A stretch of 64,000 nt of DNA. Source: Antedon bifida. Its lineage: Eukaryota > Echinodermata > Crinoidea > Comatulida > Antedonidae. Under the pieces are notes generated by a model. The model was given only the letters and a program-made list of their open reading frames with translations. It did no database searches and was not told the DNA's origin. The stretch lies in contig OY727093.1 in the NCBI GenBank assembly GCA_963402885.1, forward strand, positions 20,459,409 through 20,523,408, in the 5' to 3' direction. Numbering within the stretch: position 1 is the stretch's first letter; each line of letters opens with the position of its first letter. A program made the position numbers and the translations under genes. Of the stretch, positions 32,449 through 44,000 are shown piece after piece.

Positions 32449-34006
32449 CAGGCCTCGATTCTTACCGCAGCCAGTGCCGTCGGTGCCCTCCAAGTTGGCC
32501 TCAATGCCCTCGAAAATGAATAGCACCCATGGCCACTACTGGCCTGCCCTTTTTTTTGCGTTGGCCGTGAGTTCCCTTCCCGAGTTTTACCACAATAAAA
32601 ACCACTGAAGTAGATAGAAAATAATGTCAAGAAGATTTGTTTACACGACTCGGACAAGATGCAAAATTATCGCCTGTCTTCGCTGCAAGGGGATTTCCCT
32701 AAACGCATTTTAATACACAGTAGACAAAACAACATCGAACATATTTGTGTAACCAAAACAATCGTCCTGGCCACCATGCGTGGTAAATCATGGTATAGAT
32801 AGTACATTAAAATACAGGGGTGTACACTTTTAATAATCAAGCTAAAAACCTTCCTCGATCGGATGTCACTGAAAGTATTAAAGTCGCACCACCCCGCCTC
32901 AATAATCGAGCTAGCCGCCTTCTTTAAAAAAAAATTACACGCACTCCTAACCTTGCCAGCCTATCCTCCCGCCGCCGATCCGATCGGATCGAACACACGC
33001 AATTCATTGCATTGGGAAAACAATTCCATTTGACGCACAAGCACTCTCTGATAAGAAATTTCACATGACGTCGTATGTGTGTACGGACGAAGGATCGGAT
33101 CGTTGGGAAAACAATTCCTTTTGACGTACACGCACCCTCTGATAAGAAAATACCATGTGCGTTCCTGCATGGTGTAGTCCATTATACGTGTAAAATTAGG
33201 GGTGTCAACTTTTAGTACCAAAGTTAAACCCGCAGAGAGAGGGGTCGGCGTCCGTCCGTGTTTTGAATTCTTATAAATATGGATTATACTAACAAAAAAG
33301 CTTCAGAAATCGAAACTCGGAAAATAACTATAATTTATATTCAACTACATAATGTCATTGGCTTGATTTTTACCGTGGTTAACACTCTGTGTACGAATAG
33401 TTGTAGTTAAGGCCTACAAACAAATTGTTTTTGTATCATGTTTTCTCCGTCCGCTGCGCCTTTAGTGCTGCCATGGAACTATAGATCCATGGTGCTGCTA
33501 AGTGCTTGCTGTTGTTAGGGTCTTTACCTGTTGGGCCTTGGTTGGCTTCACATGCCTTTTTTGATCACATTGTTTGAAACTAAACGAAACATTCAACACA
33601 GGACGGTAAACTGTAAACGCTAAACATCGTACCTTAATAATTGTTATTTATATGGATCGTAAATACACATAATATTTATATGAAATACAAAAAGATGTAG
33701 ACAGTCCTCTCCTACTAGTACTACTACTACTACGCAATCTAATGAATGAATTTTGCTTGTTTCCGGTTGAGCCCGGGTGGAATTTTTTTCAAAAAAACAA
33801 AAAAATTCCACCCGGGCTCAACCGGAAACAAGCTATTTTAAAATTTTGGCCTAGTTATTAAAATATTTTTTAATTTTGGCCTTGGTGCCCCTTCGATTTA
33901 AAACAAATGGCCTTGGTGCCCTCCCATTTGGCCTTGGTGCCCCTCAAATCAACGAAAACCGGAGGCCAAATGGCCTTGCCCCTAAAATCCCCAAATTCGA
34001 GTCCTG
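32449..34006 (+). mobile_element. Nested non-autonomous hAT element, 1.56 kb
   Basis: Ends CAGGCCTCGATTCTTA and (reversed) CAGGACTCGAATTTGG; TATGTC flanks both sides (32,443-32,448 and 34,007-34,012). Subterminal GGCCTTGGTGCCC motifs recur at both ends. It splits the left arm of the snap-back element, whose right arm shows the undisturbed sequence. No transposase frame. Confidence 0.8.
33755..33833. repeat. Perfect 35-bp inverted repeat (hairpin) with 9-nt loop
   Basis: Arms 33,755-33,789 and 33,799-33,833 are exact reverse complements (arm begins GCTTGTTTCCGGTTGAGCCC), loop CAAAAAAAC. It lies inside the nested hAT element. Confidence 0.97.
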
Positions 34007-34019
34007 TATGTCTAAATGC

Positions 34020-34640
34020 ATCTCTTTACTTAGCTATCTCGTAAACGACTGACATTCAAAATGCGGCCATCTTGTAAGCGACCATACATCGTAAGCAACC
34101 ACCCTCGTTAGCGACCACCTCTATTGAATGACCACCTCTCTTAAGTGACAACCAACTCTTGTAAGGGACTGCTTTTAAAAACGACTTCTCTTAACAAGCA
34201 CAGAGAGGTGGTCGTTCAATAGAGGTGGTCACTTACGAGAGGTGGTCGTTACGGGATGTTGTCAATTATGAGAAGCGGACCCTTAAGAGAGGTGGTTGCT
34301 TATGATGTGTTGTGGTTTTGAGGAGGTGGTTGCTTACGAGAGGTGGAGAGATTGATTGATTGATACGTAAAGAGAGAGGTGGTGGTCCTTTAAAAGAGGT
34401 GGTCATTTACGAGAAGTGTAGTCTTAAGAGAGATGGTCGCTAATACGAGAATTGGTCGATTATAAGAAGCGGTTCCTTAACAGAGATGGTGGTCGTTCAA
34501 TAGAGGTGGTCGCTAACTAGGGTGGTGGCTTACGATGTACGGTCTGTTTTTTGGGAGGTGGTCACTTACGAGATGTTTTAAAAGTCGGTCACTTACAAGA
34601 GGTGGATAGACTGATAAATATGTAAAGAGATGCATTTGCA
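34020..34640. repeat. Fold-back array of GAGGTGGTCG units
   Basis: From 34,060 to 34,200 units read as GCGACCACCTCTCGTTA-type; from 34,200 to 34,620 they read as GAGGTGGTCGCTTACGAGAG-type, so the array folds on itself around 34,200. Unit length about 30 bp, many variants. Confidence 0.85.
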
Positions 34641-34998
34641 CATGATTTTACTAGACATAGTTTTGTAAAATATATAATATTTTCTACATTAGCTGGCGAC
34701 AGTAAAACTACATTAGCTGGGAGACAATTTTCGTTACTACATTATCTGTTGACTGTTCTACATTAGCTGGTGTTGATTTTGTATTTACTACATAAGCTGG
34801 AGGTTTTACTACATTAGCGGTTGTAACAAGGCTAATTCCTAGATGATTCTTGATGTATTGGGCTGAAGACATCTTTGACTAGAACAATGTACTTCTTACA
34901 TAGCAATGTTTTGACACCTATTATATTTCTAACAGTCTCTTATAATAATTTTATTAATATTTCTTTTAACATTTTGTACAAAAATATATATTGTACAG

Positions 34999-35116
34999 GT
35001 AAAAGTGAAAGTGAAGTTTGATAGGAAAGGAAGTCGTGGAATATTATCATGTAAACATATTGCTTTGAAGAATAAAATGAATTGGAAAGAACTTTGTGTA
35101 GGCAGTAGGATTATTG
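34999..35116 (+). CDS. SETDB1: SETDB1 exon (end of Tudor 1, start of Tudor 2)
   Basis: Acceptor TTGTACAG, donor GTAATT. Phase 0 start gives VKVKVKFDRKGSRGILSCKH, then IALKNKMNWKELCVGSRIIG. Vertebrate SETDB1 has [20 protein letters not shown] and LYVGSRVVAKY at this point, so both the Tudor-1 end and the Tudor-2 opening strand are clear. It leaves one base (G) that forms Ala with the next exon. Confidence 0.92.
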
Positions 35117-35603
35117 GTAATTATAATTATTCATTAGTATTTGTGGAATTTTCAAAAGAGACGTAGAATGAATCTAATAATTATTTCTGTTGGGTACGCT
35201 TCCCTGTGCATAGCATTGTTTGTCATCGTCAATCTAGAAAAAGGCCTAACGATTACTAAATTAAAAGCAATACTGGACCATTTTTACAACATCGAATGGA
35301 TTGTCAGAAATGGGTAATGGACATATCATGGGTGCGGGTTTGCTGTAAAAGGTGAGTTCCCTTGAACCATAAAATCCCCTAGCTACGGGCCTGTTAATGG
35401 TCAAAGCCAGAGTGGCAACACCCTGGCTTTGCTTGAAAAGCATGTTGTGGAACTGCTCTAGCTTATGAATATACAGTTTGATTGTCAAACAGATTTGATT
35501 GGTGGTAAAAATCTGTTCATTCTGTCAAACAGAAGATTCAGTTGTGTTTGTTATCAAAGTTTTGTATCTCACTTTTATTAAGTTATACATTTTTTTTTTA
35601 TAG
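35117..35603. other. SETDB1 intron, no gene seen
   Basis: Short intron of 487 bp without recognised repeats; acceptor TTTTTTTTTATAG. Confidence 0.6.
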
Positions 35604-35694
35604 CTAAATATGACAATGATGCTGATAGTACTATGAAACAATGCCTATATGCTGGGATTATTGCAGAAACTCCATTACCTTACAATAAACATAA
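35604..35694 (+). CDS. SETDB1: SETDB1 exon (Tudor 2)
   Basis: Encodes (A)KYDNDADSTMKQCLYAGII then AETPLPYNKHK. The block LYAGIIAETP is nearly the same as vertebrate LYAGIVAETP, the most conserved part of Tudor 2. The donor GTGAGT leaves AA, completed by A of the next exon to Lys. Confidence 0.92.
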
Positions 35695-36413
35695 GTGAGT
35701 TAATCAGGTGTCATCAGAACTTTACTAATTACCGACTTTAATTTTGTTACAAATTCACAAATAGATTATATTTAATTTAATAGACTATACTGATATTAAA
35801 TCATGCCAGGTGTCTCAAGGAAGATATCAAAGCAGCAATAAAAATAAAGCACATAAATTTCTTTTAAAAAGAAGATGATTTAGAAGATGAAATCTTTCTT
35901 TTTAATTGTTTTGATCTTACCGTATTTATTTGAATAAACATAAACGGCCCGCTTTGAATAACAACCCATTAGAACATCGCTTAAAATAAACCAAGCATTT
36001 TGATAGAATTTCTATTAAAAGTAAAAAATCTACTATGCAAGTAGTGTATACTCTGTTACTGACTCACCAAAAGGAGGTGTTATTTTGATATGGCCTACAC
36101 ATATCTCTGGCTTGTAATTATAGTGTTTATTCCATTGATAAATTTACAAAGATATAGAAATATATCTGAAAACAGTTAAAATCCTTGTAAAACCTTGATA
36201 AAATGTTAATACACTTCAGAGCCTATATGTTAGGCCTTTGTTGATTGCAAGATGCAACAAGATTGGTGTTTGTGCATGCCAATGAATTTGTTGCCAGAGA
36301 CTGTCTTTTCTATCCTTTCATATTGGCGAATTATGTTGGCCATTAGTTTACCAGAAATATTGTTTCCCTGCATCTCCAAATTAAGAATGTAATATTTAAT
36401 CTATATTTCTCAG
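35695..36413. other. SETDB1 intron, no gene seen
   Basis: 719 bp, AT-rich, no recognised repeat. Acceptor CTATATTTCTCAG. Confidence 0.55.
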
Positions 36414-36487
36414 ATTTTTGGTATTTTTTGATGATGGGTTTGCTCAGTATATGGACTGTGATAACATTTACAAAGTCTATGAAGCAA
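36414..36487 (+). CDS. SETDB1: SETDB1 exon (Tudor 2 end)
   Basis: Encodes FLVFFDDGFAQYMDCDNIYK then VYEAS. FLVFFDDGFAQY matches vertebrate FLIFFDDGYASY, including the aromatic and acidic residues of the Tudor barrel's last strands. Donor GTAAGG leaves one base (A) that forms Ser with the following exon 11 kb away. Confidence 0.92.
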
Positions 36488-37752
36488 GTAAGGTTTTGAT
36501 TTTAAGCATTGTTTAGAGATTAGTGTTATCTTTCTTGGCTCCATCTAATTAATTATTACGGTTAAGAGGCCAGATATTTTCCGTTTTACTATGTATATTT
36601 TGCAGTACAATCAAGTATATCCACAGTTGTTAACAATGTGCATTATAAACAGCAAATTTTCTCCTAACACATTAAATCATGTGTATTTAGTACGATGATT
36701 ACGATCATAAGTACGGAATATGGGATTATCAATCGATAATCGACATGCTTAATATGTTCTTAAATAGTTAATACCTCATAATTAATGGACTCAATTTTGT
36801 TTATGACGATCTCACGCTGGATAAGAACGTCTCTAAGGCACATACCACAAGTTGTCGTAGTTGAAGGGTTTTTATGGCTGTTTAGTACTAGGTCTATTAT
36901 AATTGCACACACTTTTAAATGGACGCATCACAACAGCAATGGCCAAAAGATTCATCAGGCAAGTATAACATAGTTAAATAAAAACCTGTTTTCAAGCTAT
37001 TAATTTAGCGATGATCAATCCACCATATTTGAGACCAGCATCATGCTTCTCGCGACGGGAAATTTCCTGGAGAGTCGAGCGGCGGATCATGACTGATGAG
37101 TGAGGCGGGCGTAGCTTAAACTGGTTAGGGCCTATAATTTTGCACAGTGGCAATTAAATTTAATGTTTTAATTATGTCTGGATATAAACAATATAAAATT
37201 AAGTTTTTCCTCTGCAATAGTATTTTATACATACTGTCAATTTTGTTCTGCCTAAAACTAAAGTTGTGACTGTAAAAAAAATGTCTTGGGTCAAATTGTC
37301 CATAGGCTGAAAAACCCTTGATTTGACTAGCATGAAAGCATGTCTTTTTGACAATTTTAACTACCACAAGCTTGGAGTGCGTCTATACCTATATTCAGCT
37401 TTTTGTAGACTTTAACTATTTTACTGTAAATTGTTTGCAAAGTTTGCTAGTGGAAAAAAAAGTGAATTTCAGGCCCTGATGATTGGTATCGAAATAAATC
37501 AAATCAAAGCAGCTAAGATGAATTCGCTGTATGTACGATAAAACAATCAAGATAAGCTATCTAATAATGTCGAACCATCGCCTAGAATCACAAAAATAAC
37601 ATAAAAAACCTTTTTTGGCAGGAACAATTTTTTTGTTCTTTCTTTCTGGGTTTCGGCTTTTTGATCGTTTATACTGCTTTTATTCTGCTCATCATTACAC
37701 AATTTTCTTTGCTTTCATCGTGCCTACTGTCGGTTGCCTGCTTTTGTGCAGC
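36488..37752. other. SETDB1 intron, no gene seen
   Basis: No recognised coding sequence. The start of the Harbinger element must lie towards its end, but no left terminal repeat could be identified. Confidence 0.45.
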
Positions 37753-37992
37753 ATGGCTGATTTGTATGACATTTTGAACGACTTGTTGATGCCTAACAAC
37801 AATCGAATCCAACATCATTCTCGTCAACATCAAAGGGCTAGAACTAGGCCTGATGATAAAGACATTCGTATTGCACCCCATGTTATCAGACGAAGATTGG
37901 GTGATTTGGCCTGATCAGATCAAGCATCATTGAACAACAACGAACCAAATCGGAGGCTATTTTGAATATAGCAATTCTAATCTCTGGAATCC
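37753..37992 (+). pseudogene. Harbinger transposase, first exon
   Basis: Starts at ATG in GCAGC-ATG and reads MADLYDILNDLLMPNNNRI, then an Arg/His-rich stretch to IRRRLGDLA, where the frame stops. In another frame the sequence continues IEQQRTKSEAILNIAIL and ends at donor CC|GTAAGT, leaving one base that fits the phase of the next exon at 38,632. One frameshift near 37,905 therefore separates the two parts. The N-terminal region of Harbinger transposases is poorly conserved, so this call rests on position, phase and the open frame. Confidence 0.6.
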
Positions 37993-38631
37993 GTAAGTTA
38001 TGTCAATAATAGTACGCATTTTATGTTTTTGATCGCTGCTTGCCTACTAAAAATTTTAGTATAGGCCTACCTAGGCCTAGTAGGCAGTGATAAAAAAAAA
38101 GGCCTCTCTACTAGCCTATGTAGGGCCTAGCATAGAACCCTACTACTCTACTACTACTAGGCCTAGCCTAGCTATTTGGGCCTACTAGCATACTACTAAG
38201 TTAGGCTAGGGGATAGCCCTAGCTAGGCTTAGTATTATGGGGGCCTAGGCCCTCTCTAACCTAGCCTATATAATTTATAAAATACACAAATGGTGGTGCT
38301 AGGTAGTAGGACTAGGTATGGCTAACAATAACATGTTCCGTCTAAAGAAAAGTATAGTGTGTATTGTTCGGTGAGCCTACACTCCTACATAAATTATTTG
38401 TTGGGTGAAGTTTAAAATTGTACCTTTCAATCCAATCAAATAAATAACATTTTTATAAACATTTGTTTCACCTGTGTACTGTATCATTTATTTTGACTTT
38501 AGATTTATGAATTTAATTGTCCTTATTATTTTACTCCCTTACAAAATAAAATATCAATCTAGTAATACTGTGCTTTTACAATTAACAATATTAATAATAA
38601 TAACTGATATTATTTTTATGTATTTTTTTAG

Positions 38632-39717
38632 TGTCTGCTATGTGTGCACCTGCAGCCACCATTTGGAGCAGGAACCGCAGCAACCAATGGTGGGACATTG
38701 ACTGCTTAATGCAATATGATGACCGTCAATGGTATGAGAATTTCAGAATGATGAGGGGACCATTCCATCTACTGTGTAACCAGCTGCATCCACATATTGT
38801 ACGATCGACCACCTGGATGAGACAACCTGTCAGCATAGTGAAGCTAGTAGCGATGACGATCTATCGTTTGGCAACCGGTGAATGCTTTAGAACTATAGGT
38901 AACCTGTTTGGTGTTGGGAGAACAACTGCATATGAGGCGTTCTGGGACGTGTGTAGAGCCCTGTGTACTTACCTGAAACCTATATATGTTAAACGCCCTA
39001 TTAAGGTGATGACGTTAAACAGATGTTGGACATTTTTTAACGTAAGATCGGTTTTCCCATGTGTGGTGGGACCATAGATGGTTCACACATCCCTATAATT
39101 GCACCAAATGTATACCATACCGACTACTATAATAGGAAAGGATGGTATAGTGTTGTGTTACAGGGGCTGGTGGACCACGAATACAAATTTATAGACTTTG
39201 ATGTTGGCCATCCTGGCAAGTGTCATGATGCATATGTGTATGAATCGTCCAGATTATTTAAACGGCTGACAGAAGGAACATTCTACCCTGCACTTACCAA
39301 AACAATTGATGGTGAAGAAATCCCTATTGTATTGCTTGGCGATTCTGCCTATCCACTATCAAAATTTCTAATGAAGCCATATCCCGAAGGTTTGGCTAAC
39401 CATCCCAAAAACGTTTTAATGAGAGATTGTCCCGTACACGCATAATAGTTGAGCACACGTTTGACAGGCGAAAGGGAAGATGGAGGTCGATTATGAAGCG
39501 TAATGATACAAATTCACAACACATTCATGTTGTTGTGACTGCATGTATTGTACTCCATAACTTTTGTGAAATCTGGAACATGGACTATGAAGAATTTGTC
39601 GACAATGCACTGGAACAACCTAATGGCAATCAATATAACCCTGATGAGGATGTTGCTGATGAGAACCACATCCGCTCAACCCTTACACAATATTTTGTGA
39701 ACCACCCATATTATTAG
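38632..39717 (+). pseudogene. PIF/Harbinger DDE transposase (HARBI1-like), three frames
   Basis: After acceptor TTTTTTTAG: helix-turn-helix part (ATGECFRTIGNLFGVGRTTA), then a frame change near 39,040 to PMCGGTIDGSHIPI (first catalytic D), YNRKGWYSVVLQGLVD, GHPGKCHDAYV, VLLGDSAYPLSKFL (second D), and another change near 39,410 to TRIIVEHTFDRRKGRWR (catalytic E), ending HPYY. All three acidic residues are present. The enzyme excises and integrates the element at TWA sites together with the Myb-like partner coded on the other strand at 40.8-44.0 kb. Two one-base frameshifts make it inactive as read. Confidence 0.93.
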
Positions 39718-40812
39718 CTTTGGTAAAAGTATCATACAGTTGTAAATAATCTAAATACTAGGATTTACCAAATGCAGTATCATGTTAATTGTGTCCCATT
39801 GATACAAATTGAAATGCAGTACACTATTATTTAAATAGCTGTAACCTTTACATGTTAATAAAACACATTGTTACAGTATTTTCTAAAATGTAGTTTATCT
39901 GTTTTATTTTTGGTTGTTGTATTTTAATATTTAACACATGCATGATTTTTACGCTATTGATGTGGCCTACTAATGGGTGATCTAATGTCTGACATCTGAC
40001 CCCATATTATGCCACATCTTGTTCGGTATGATGGGGAGCAGCTGTGGTGACCAACTTCTTCTGTTATACTAGCAAGCATGAAGTGACATTGCAATTAATT
40101 TCAATATACCGGAACCTATTCTAATAAAATCTGCACATTTACAAAATATCCCACTGACTGGTTCACTTTTTTAAAGACTAAAAAACTGAAACACAAACAT
40201 TTTCAAAATCTTGAAAAACCTTTTAATATCAGAACTAACCAATACTGCATTGTACAATAGCACCAATACATGTCATATAATTTAGCACACAACACAACTA
40301 TAGAAAAAAAATGTTAGTGTTAAAAGTTATTACAGTATATTGAATCTGTGTTAAAAACAATTGCTGATCTAATTGGTAAAACTGATTAAATTCTAAAAAT
40401 ATATACAGCAAGCACATAATAAAATAAAATGACAAATGCTGTAGTAGAATTATTTCTAGTAAGTCGATGCTTAAAACTGTATAGTTATATATAGAGCATG
40501 GTACGCTTGAAAACGATTTGATTTGGTTAAAATGTAATCCTCTACTATGCAAATAAGCTTTGGTTAAATATATATATCAGTACATAAAAATTGACAAGGT
40601 GTTTTTGCTGTTCTATAAATACATAAAATGATAGGTTATGTTAAAAAATAAATGTTAACTACAAACTAACAATAAATAGAAACTTTGGCAATCAGCTGTC
40701 AATGTAATGTTTTTGAATAATGGGTCAATATTGCTTAAATTCAAAACAAAATTTGATCCCAACTAATGTATTGAAAATGTTGCAATAAATCTGAAATTAG
40801 CAGTTGAATAAA
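39718..40812. other. Intergenic part of the Harbinger element
   Basis: Lies between the convergent ends of the two Harbinger genes. AT-rich, with AATAAA signals near 39,860 (plus). No further coding region seen. Confidence 0.5.
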
Positions 40813-41180
40813 CTATATATTATGGGGATCTTGCCAATATGTGGGACCACTTTGGTTGTTACCACCAAAAATTTGCATGGCATTACCAAAGATGCCTGCC
40901 AATTGTAAAAGAAACTGATTGTTCTCCTGTCTATGTCTTTCATCTATGGCCATTTGCTCCAATCTCGCTTCATGATCACGGGCTTCTCGTTTAGCCTCAC
41001 TTCGCTTTCGCTCCTCTTCTAGGCTCCTTTCCCATTGGAGACGTTCCTTCTCCAAATCAATAAGTGCACTGGATGACTTATCAAGTTGCTCTTGTTGATG
41101 ATCTATCAGCTTGGTCATTGATTTATCTATTGCGTCCTCAACTTGAGACTTCCTACCACGTCTTTTTCTGAAAACCGAGC
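40813..41180 (-). CDS. Harbinger Myb-like protein, last exon (coiled coil)
   Basis: Minus-strand frame PGSVFRKRRGRKSQVEDAID, then a long charged helix (LEKERLQWERSLEEERKRSE...) and tail FLLQLAGIFGNAMQIFGG...DPHNI before a stop. A basic patch followed by coiled coil and short hydrophobic tail is the usual C terminus of Myb/SANT-like proteins of Harbinger elements, where it serves oligomerisation and nuclear import of the transposase. An acceptor-like site precedes 41,180. Confidence 0.75.
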
Positions 41181-41488
41181 CTGGTGCAAAACAAAAATGT
41201 AACTAGTCGAAATTTTAAATAATCACAAATGCAAGTCATTATAACCATCAGCACTGCACAAGTCATGTTACATTAACTACCATCATCCATGTTATCATAC
41301 ACCACCAACATTCATAAGTCATGGTACATTAATCAACATTCATGTTATTGTAACCATCAACATTAACAAATATGTTATCATACTCATCAACATTCCTAAT
41401 TCATGTTATCGTAACCTCAAACTTTGGAACATTCATGATTATCATTATCCATCCAAATAATAATTATCAAACAAAATAAGATCATTAC

Positions 41489-41595
41489 CGTCATGTTTCG
41501 CCTGCTTCTTCCGCTCCGTGCTTAACATGTCTTTCGCCTGTTTTGGTGCAGGGCCATCATCCTGTGCTGGTGGCGGTCGAACTTCAAATGAAGAG
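41489..41595 (-). CDS. Harbinger Myb-like protein, middle exon
   Basis: On the minus strand: DSSFEVRPPPAQDDGPAPKQ then AKDMLSTERKKQAKHD, followed by a GGTAATG donor-like site. Low-complexity linker between the Myb domain and the coiled coil. Exon edges approximate. Confidence 0.5.
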
Positions 41596-41966
41596 TCCGA
41601 ATATAATTTTAATCAATTTCATTATCTTTAGGTAAACATATAATGATTATTCCAAAAAATAATTAAAACAATCAATGTATCAATCAATCAATGTATTTTT
41701 ATCTAATGTTAACATGCAATTAAATTTGGTTAATTGCTGATTGAAATGAGACACCACCTAAAATAACAGTTAGATAATTGATGTAAATCACCATTGTTTA
41801 TTTTCAATACAATTTACTAGTGAGTTATTTCAGAACAATGAACAACATGAAATATGCAAATGAGAGTGAGTGTGTAGCAGAATGACAATTCGACTGCAAA
41901 TCTGTTCCCTGGTTAAATTGCTGAAATATGAAGGGAAAAAAATAAAGATATACCGTACGATACATA

Positions 41967-42052
41967 CCTTGGTGCTGTGTTTCCAGACTTGAATCATGTA
42001 CAGATTCAGCATCAGTCGGTCCTGTGGCCGGCTCAGCAACCTGTCCCTCATG
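41967..42052 (-). CDS. Harbinger Myb-like protein, split exon (3' part)
   Basis: Minus strand reads GQVAEPATGPTDAESVHDSS then LETQHQ to donor GTATGT. Its 5' part is at 43,194-43,277; the two are separated by a LINE (42,053-43,193). Without the LINE and one CATG copy the frame is continuous (EEEMLVHEGQVAEPATG), which shows the exon was whole before insertion. Confidence 0.65.
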
Positions 42053-43193
42053 ATTTGATTTGATTTATTCAATATCGGCTCATTACAATTACAACAGAAT
42101 ACAAAATAAAACAAAAAACCAGGATTGTCAAAAGCGAACCCAATTACTGTTTAAAGACTTTCCTTTAACAGAAATAAAATATAATATAAATATAATATAG
42201 GCTAAATGATGGTTAAAAAAAAAATGAATTAAAATAAAAATAGCAAAATAAAGAAAAAAATGGTTAAATAAATTAAAATCTAAGACGTTAAGAACAAAAA
42301 AACCACAAAAAAACCCAGGGAAAATCAAAAGGAAGAGAGGCAAGGAGAGGAGAAATCAGGAATGGAAATAGTGTTGGCGAAGACTAGTCACAAATTCTCG
42401 AAACCTGCCAAGGAGAGCAAGGTCTCTTAAATCTGAGGAAAGACCATTCCAAAGTTTACAGAATCTAGGAAAGAGTGAAGTGAAGACAGACAGTTCGAGC
42501 AAAGGGTGGCCTGAATAGAAGATCAAATTTGTGACGAGAAATCATCGAGATCAATAATAGTGTATAAACATTTGACAACAAAGATAATAGTTTGGAAATC
42601 AATCTGAGAAGTCAAAGAAGGAAGATGAAGAAGAGCTAATCTTTAGGCGTAAGTAGGACGTTCAAAGTGTTTACCCGGAAAAGAGTATTTTGTAAGAATG
42701 CGTTGAGGTTTTTTCAAGGAGAGTAAGATGGGAAGCCAAATGTGGAAACCACACAGGAGCACCATATTCCAGATTCGGACGACACAAGGATTTGTAAAGT
42801 AGAAGAAGAGAATGAGAGTCATTGGTACCAACAGTACGACGGATAAATCCTAAAGTCCTGGAGGCAGAAGAGTGAACAGGTAAAATGTGGTCGTGCCAAG
42901 AAAGGGTACTATTAAGGGTAATGCCAAGGTATTTATGGATGTTAGTTAGAGATAGAGGGATATCATTAAGAGTGTAAGGGTAGAGAGTGGGATTTCGAGA
43001 GCGAGAAACGTGCATAACTTTACATTTATTGATGTTAAGTGACATTTTATTTACGTTGGACCAAGAAAGAATATTGTCAAGATCAGATTGTAGGATAAGG
43101 GAATCAAAGTTTGATTGAATATTCCCTGAAGAATATTGTCATCAGCATATTGGAGAATATTAGATTGAAGAGTAGAGGGAAGATCCGAAACAA
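42053..43193 (-). mobile_element. 5'-truncated LINE inserted in the Harbinger Myb gene
   Basis: CATG flanks both sides (42,049-42,052; 43,194-43,197). The LINE starts inside its RT: DLPSTLQSNILQYADD (YADD catalytic block), then MSLNINKCKVMHVSRSRNP, IHKYLGITLNSTLSWHDHI and RPNLEYGAPVWFPHL. A 3' untranslated region follows, and the tail is AAATCAAATCAAATCA. Jockey/CR1 type. One frame break lies near 43,050. The same tail is found on the LINE at 54.0 kb. Confidence 0.85.
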
Positions 43194-43277
43194 CATGCAC
43201 CAACATTTCCTCCTCAGCCTCCGAACCACTTAGGTCGCAATGATGATGAGCTTTCACATTGTTCATTGGTCGTCTCC
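43194..43277 (-). CDS. Harbinger Myb-like protein, split exon (5' part)
   Basis: Minus strand MNNVKAHHHCDLSGSEAEEE M, an acidic linker, with an acceptor-like site ATTCTTCAG upstream. Interrupted by the LINE directly after the codons for MLVH. Confidence 0.6.
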
Positions 43278-43754
43278 CTGAAGAATTACAATAAAGTATA
43301 TAACATATAGGTGGGGGGTGGTGAGGGTAGCCACCGCCAAACTCTGGGGTGGTGCACCAGTGTCTATAATTATTAAGGATCACAATTATTATTCGTGTTT
43401 TGTGGCCTGAATGTCAACCAACGAATCTAGCCCTCCGTCAGAGGTGGGTCAGAGGGGACTAACCGAAAACCGGGTAGGCCTATGTAGTCTACTACTACTA
43501 CTAGTGGTGACTGCTGCCTAGGCCTAGAGAGGTTAGGCCTAGCCAGACCCTTGCTCGGCTACCCTTAGATAGCCTAGAGAGAGAGGGTAAAGGTGATAAT
43601 TAAAATACATATTCCTACATTCTTATCTAATATTGCGTCGTAAAACGGCGATGTTGCCCGGCCACGTCCCGATATTTTTTTTTCAAATATTCGATTCTAT
43701 CGATTCGATTCCCAGGTATTGTATTGACAATCCGGGAAGGTTTCGATGAGCCTC

Positions 43755-44000
43755 TCACATATACTGGTCCACACTCTTGTATTTCATGCTTTTAAAACCT
43801 TCCTGATGGGTCTTTTCACCCCAGATTTCAATTAACGCATGTGTTTCAGAGTGTGTCCAATTTTTTTTCCCGGTTTTCCTTTCGCTTCCTGTTTTTCTTT
43901 TTCTTTTCTCGGCCATTATAGGTATGTGTTCGTGGGAGGAACTGCTTGGTGAAAATGTCAACTTCATGCTTTTTATTTTCGGTTTCTGCATGCTGTGCAT
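43755..44000 (-). CDS. Harbinger Myb/SANT-like protein, DNA-binding exon
   Basis: Minus-strand frame with a basic lead (EKRKRKTGSERKTGKK) and a Myb/SANT-like trihelix: NWTHSETHALIEIWGEKTHQ EG, the 'WTxxET..LIxxW' signature of the Myb_DNA-bind_4 family. In Harbinger elements this partner binds the TIRs and brings the transposase to the nucleus. The third helix region after KSMKYKSVD is not complete, so part of the domain was lost or lies in another exon. Confidence 0.75.
   Translation of the reverse strand: MHSMQKPKIKSMKLTFSPSSSSHEHIPIMAEKRKRKTGSERKTGKKNWTHSETHALIEIWGEKTHQEGFKSMKYKSVDQYM

Larger units (their letters stand above)
32327..34831. mobile_element. Snap-back TIR element with CAGCTAATGTAG arrays, carrying a nested hAT
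   Basis: Both ends consist of spaced CAGCTAATGTAG motifs: four on the left (32,330-32,430) and six on the right in reverse (34,690-34,830), followed inwards on both sides by ATATTATATATTTTACAAA, CTATGTCTA and AAATGCATCTCTTTAC. The middle (34,020-34,640) is a fold-back of GAGGTGGTCGCTTACGAGA-like units, first reading CCACCTC then GAGGTGG. Without the 1.56-kb nested element the unit would be about 940 bp and nearly all inverted repeat. Confidence 0.8.

Noticed and set aside
37753-44000. Matching the 379-4071 element ends to the Harbinger ends
   Set aside because: The terminal sequences TAGTCTGGTGG and GCCTCATTCGCAC are not similar; only the TAA duplication agrees.
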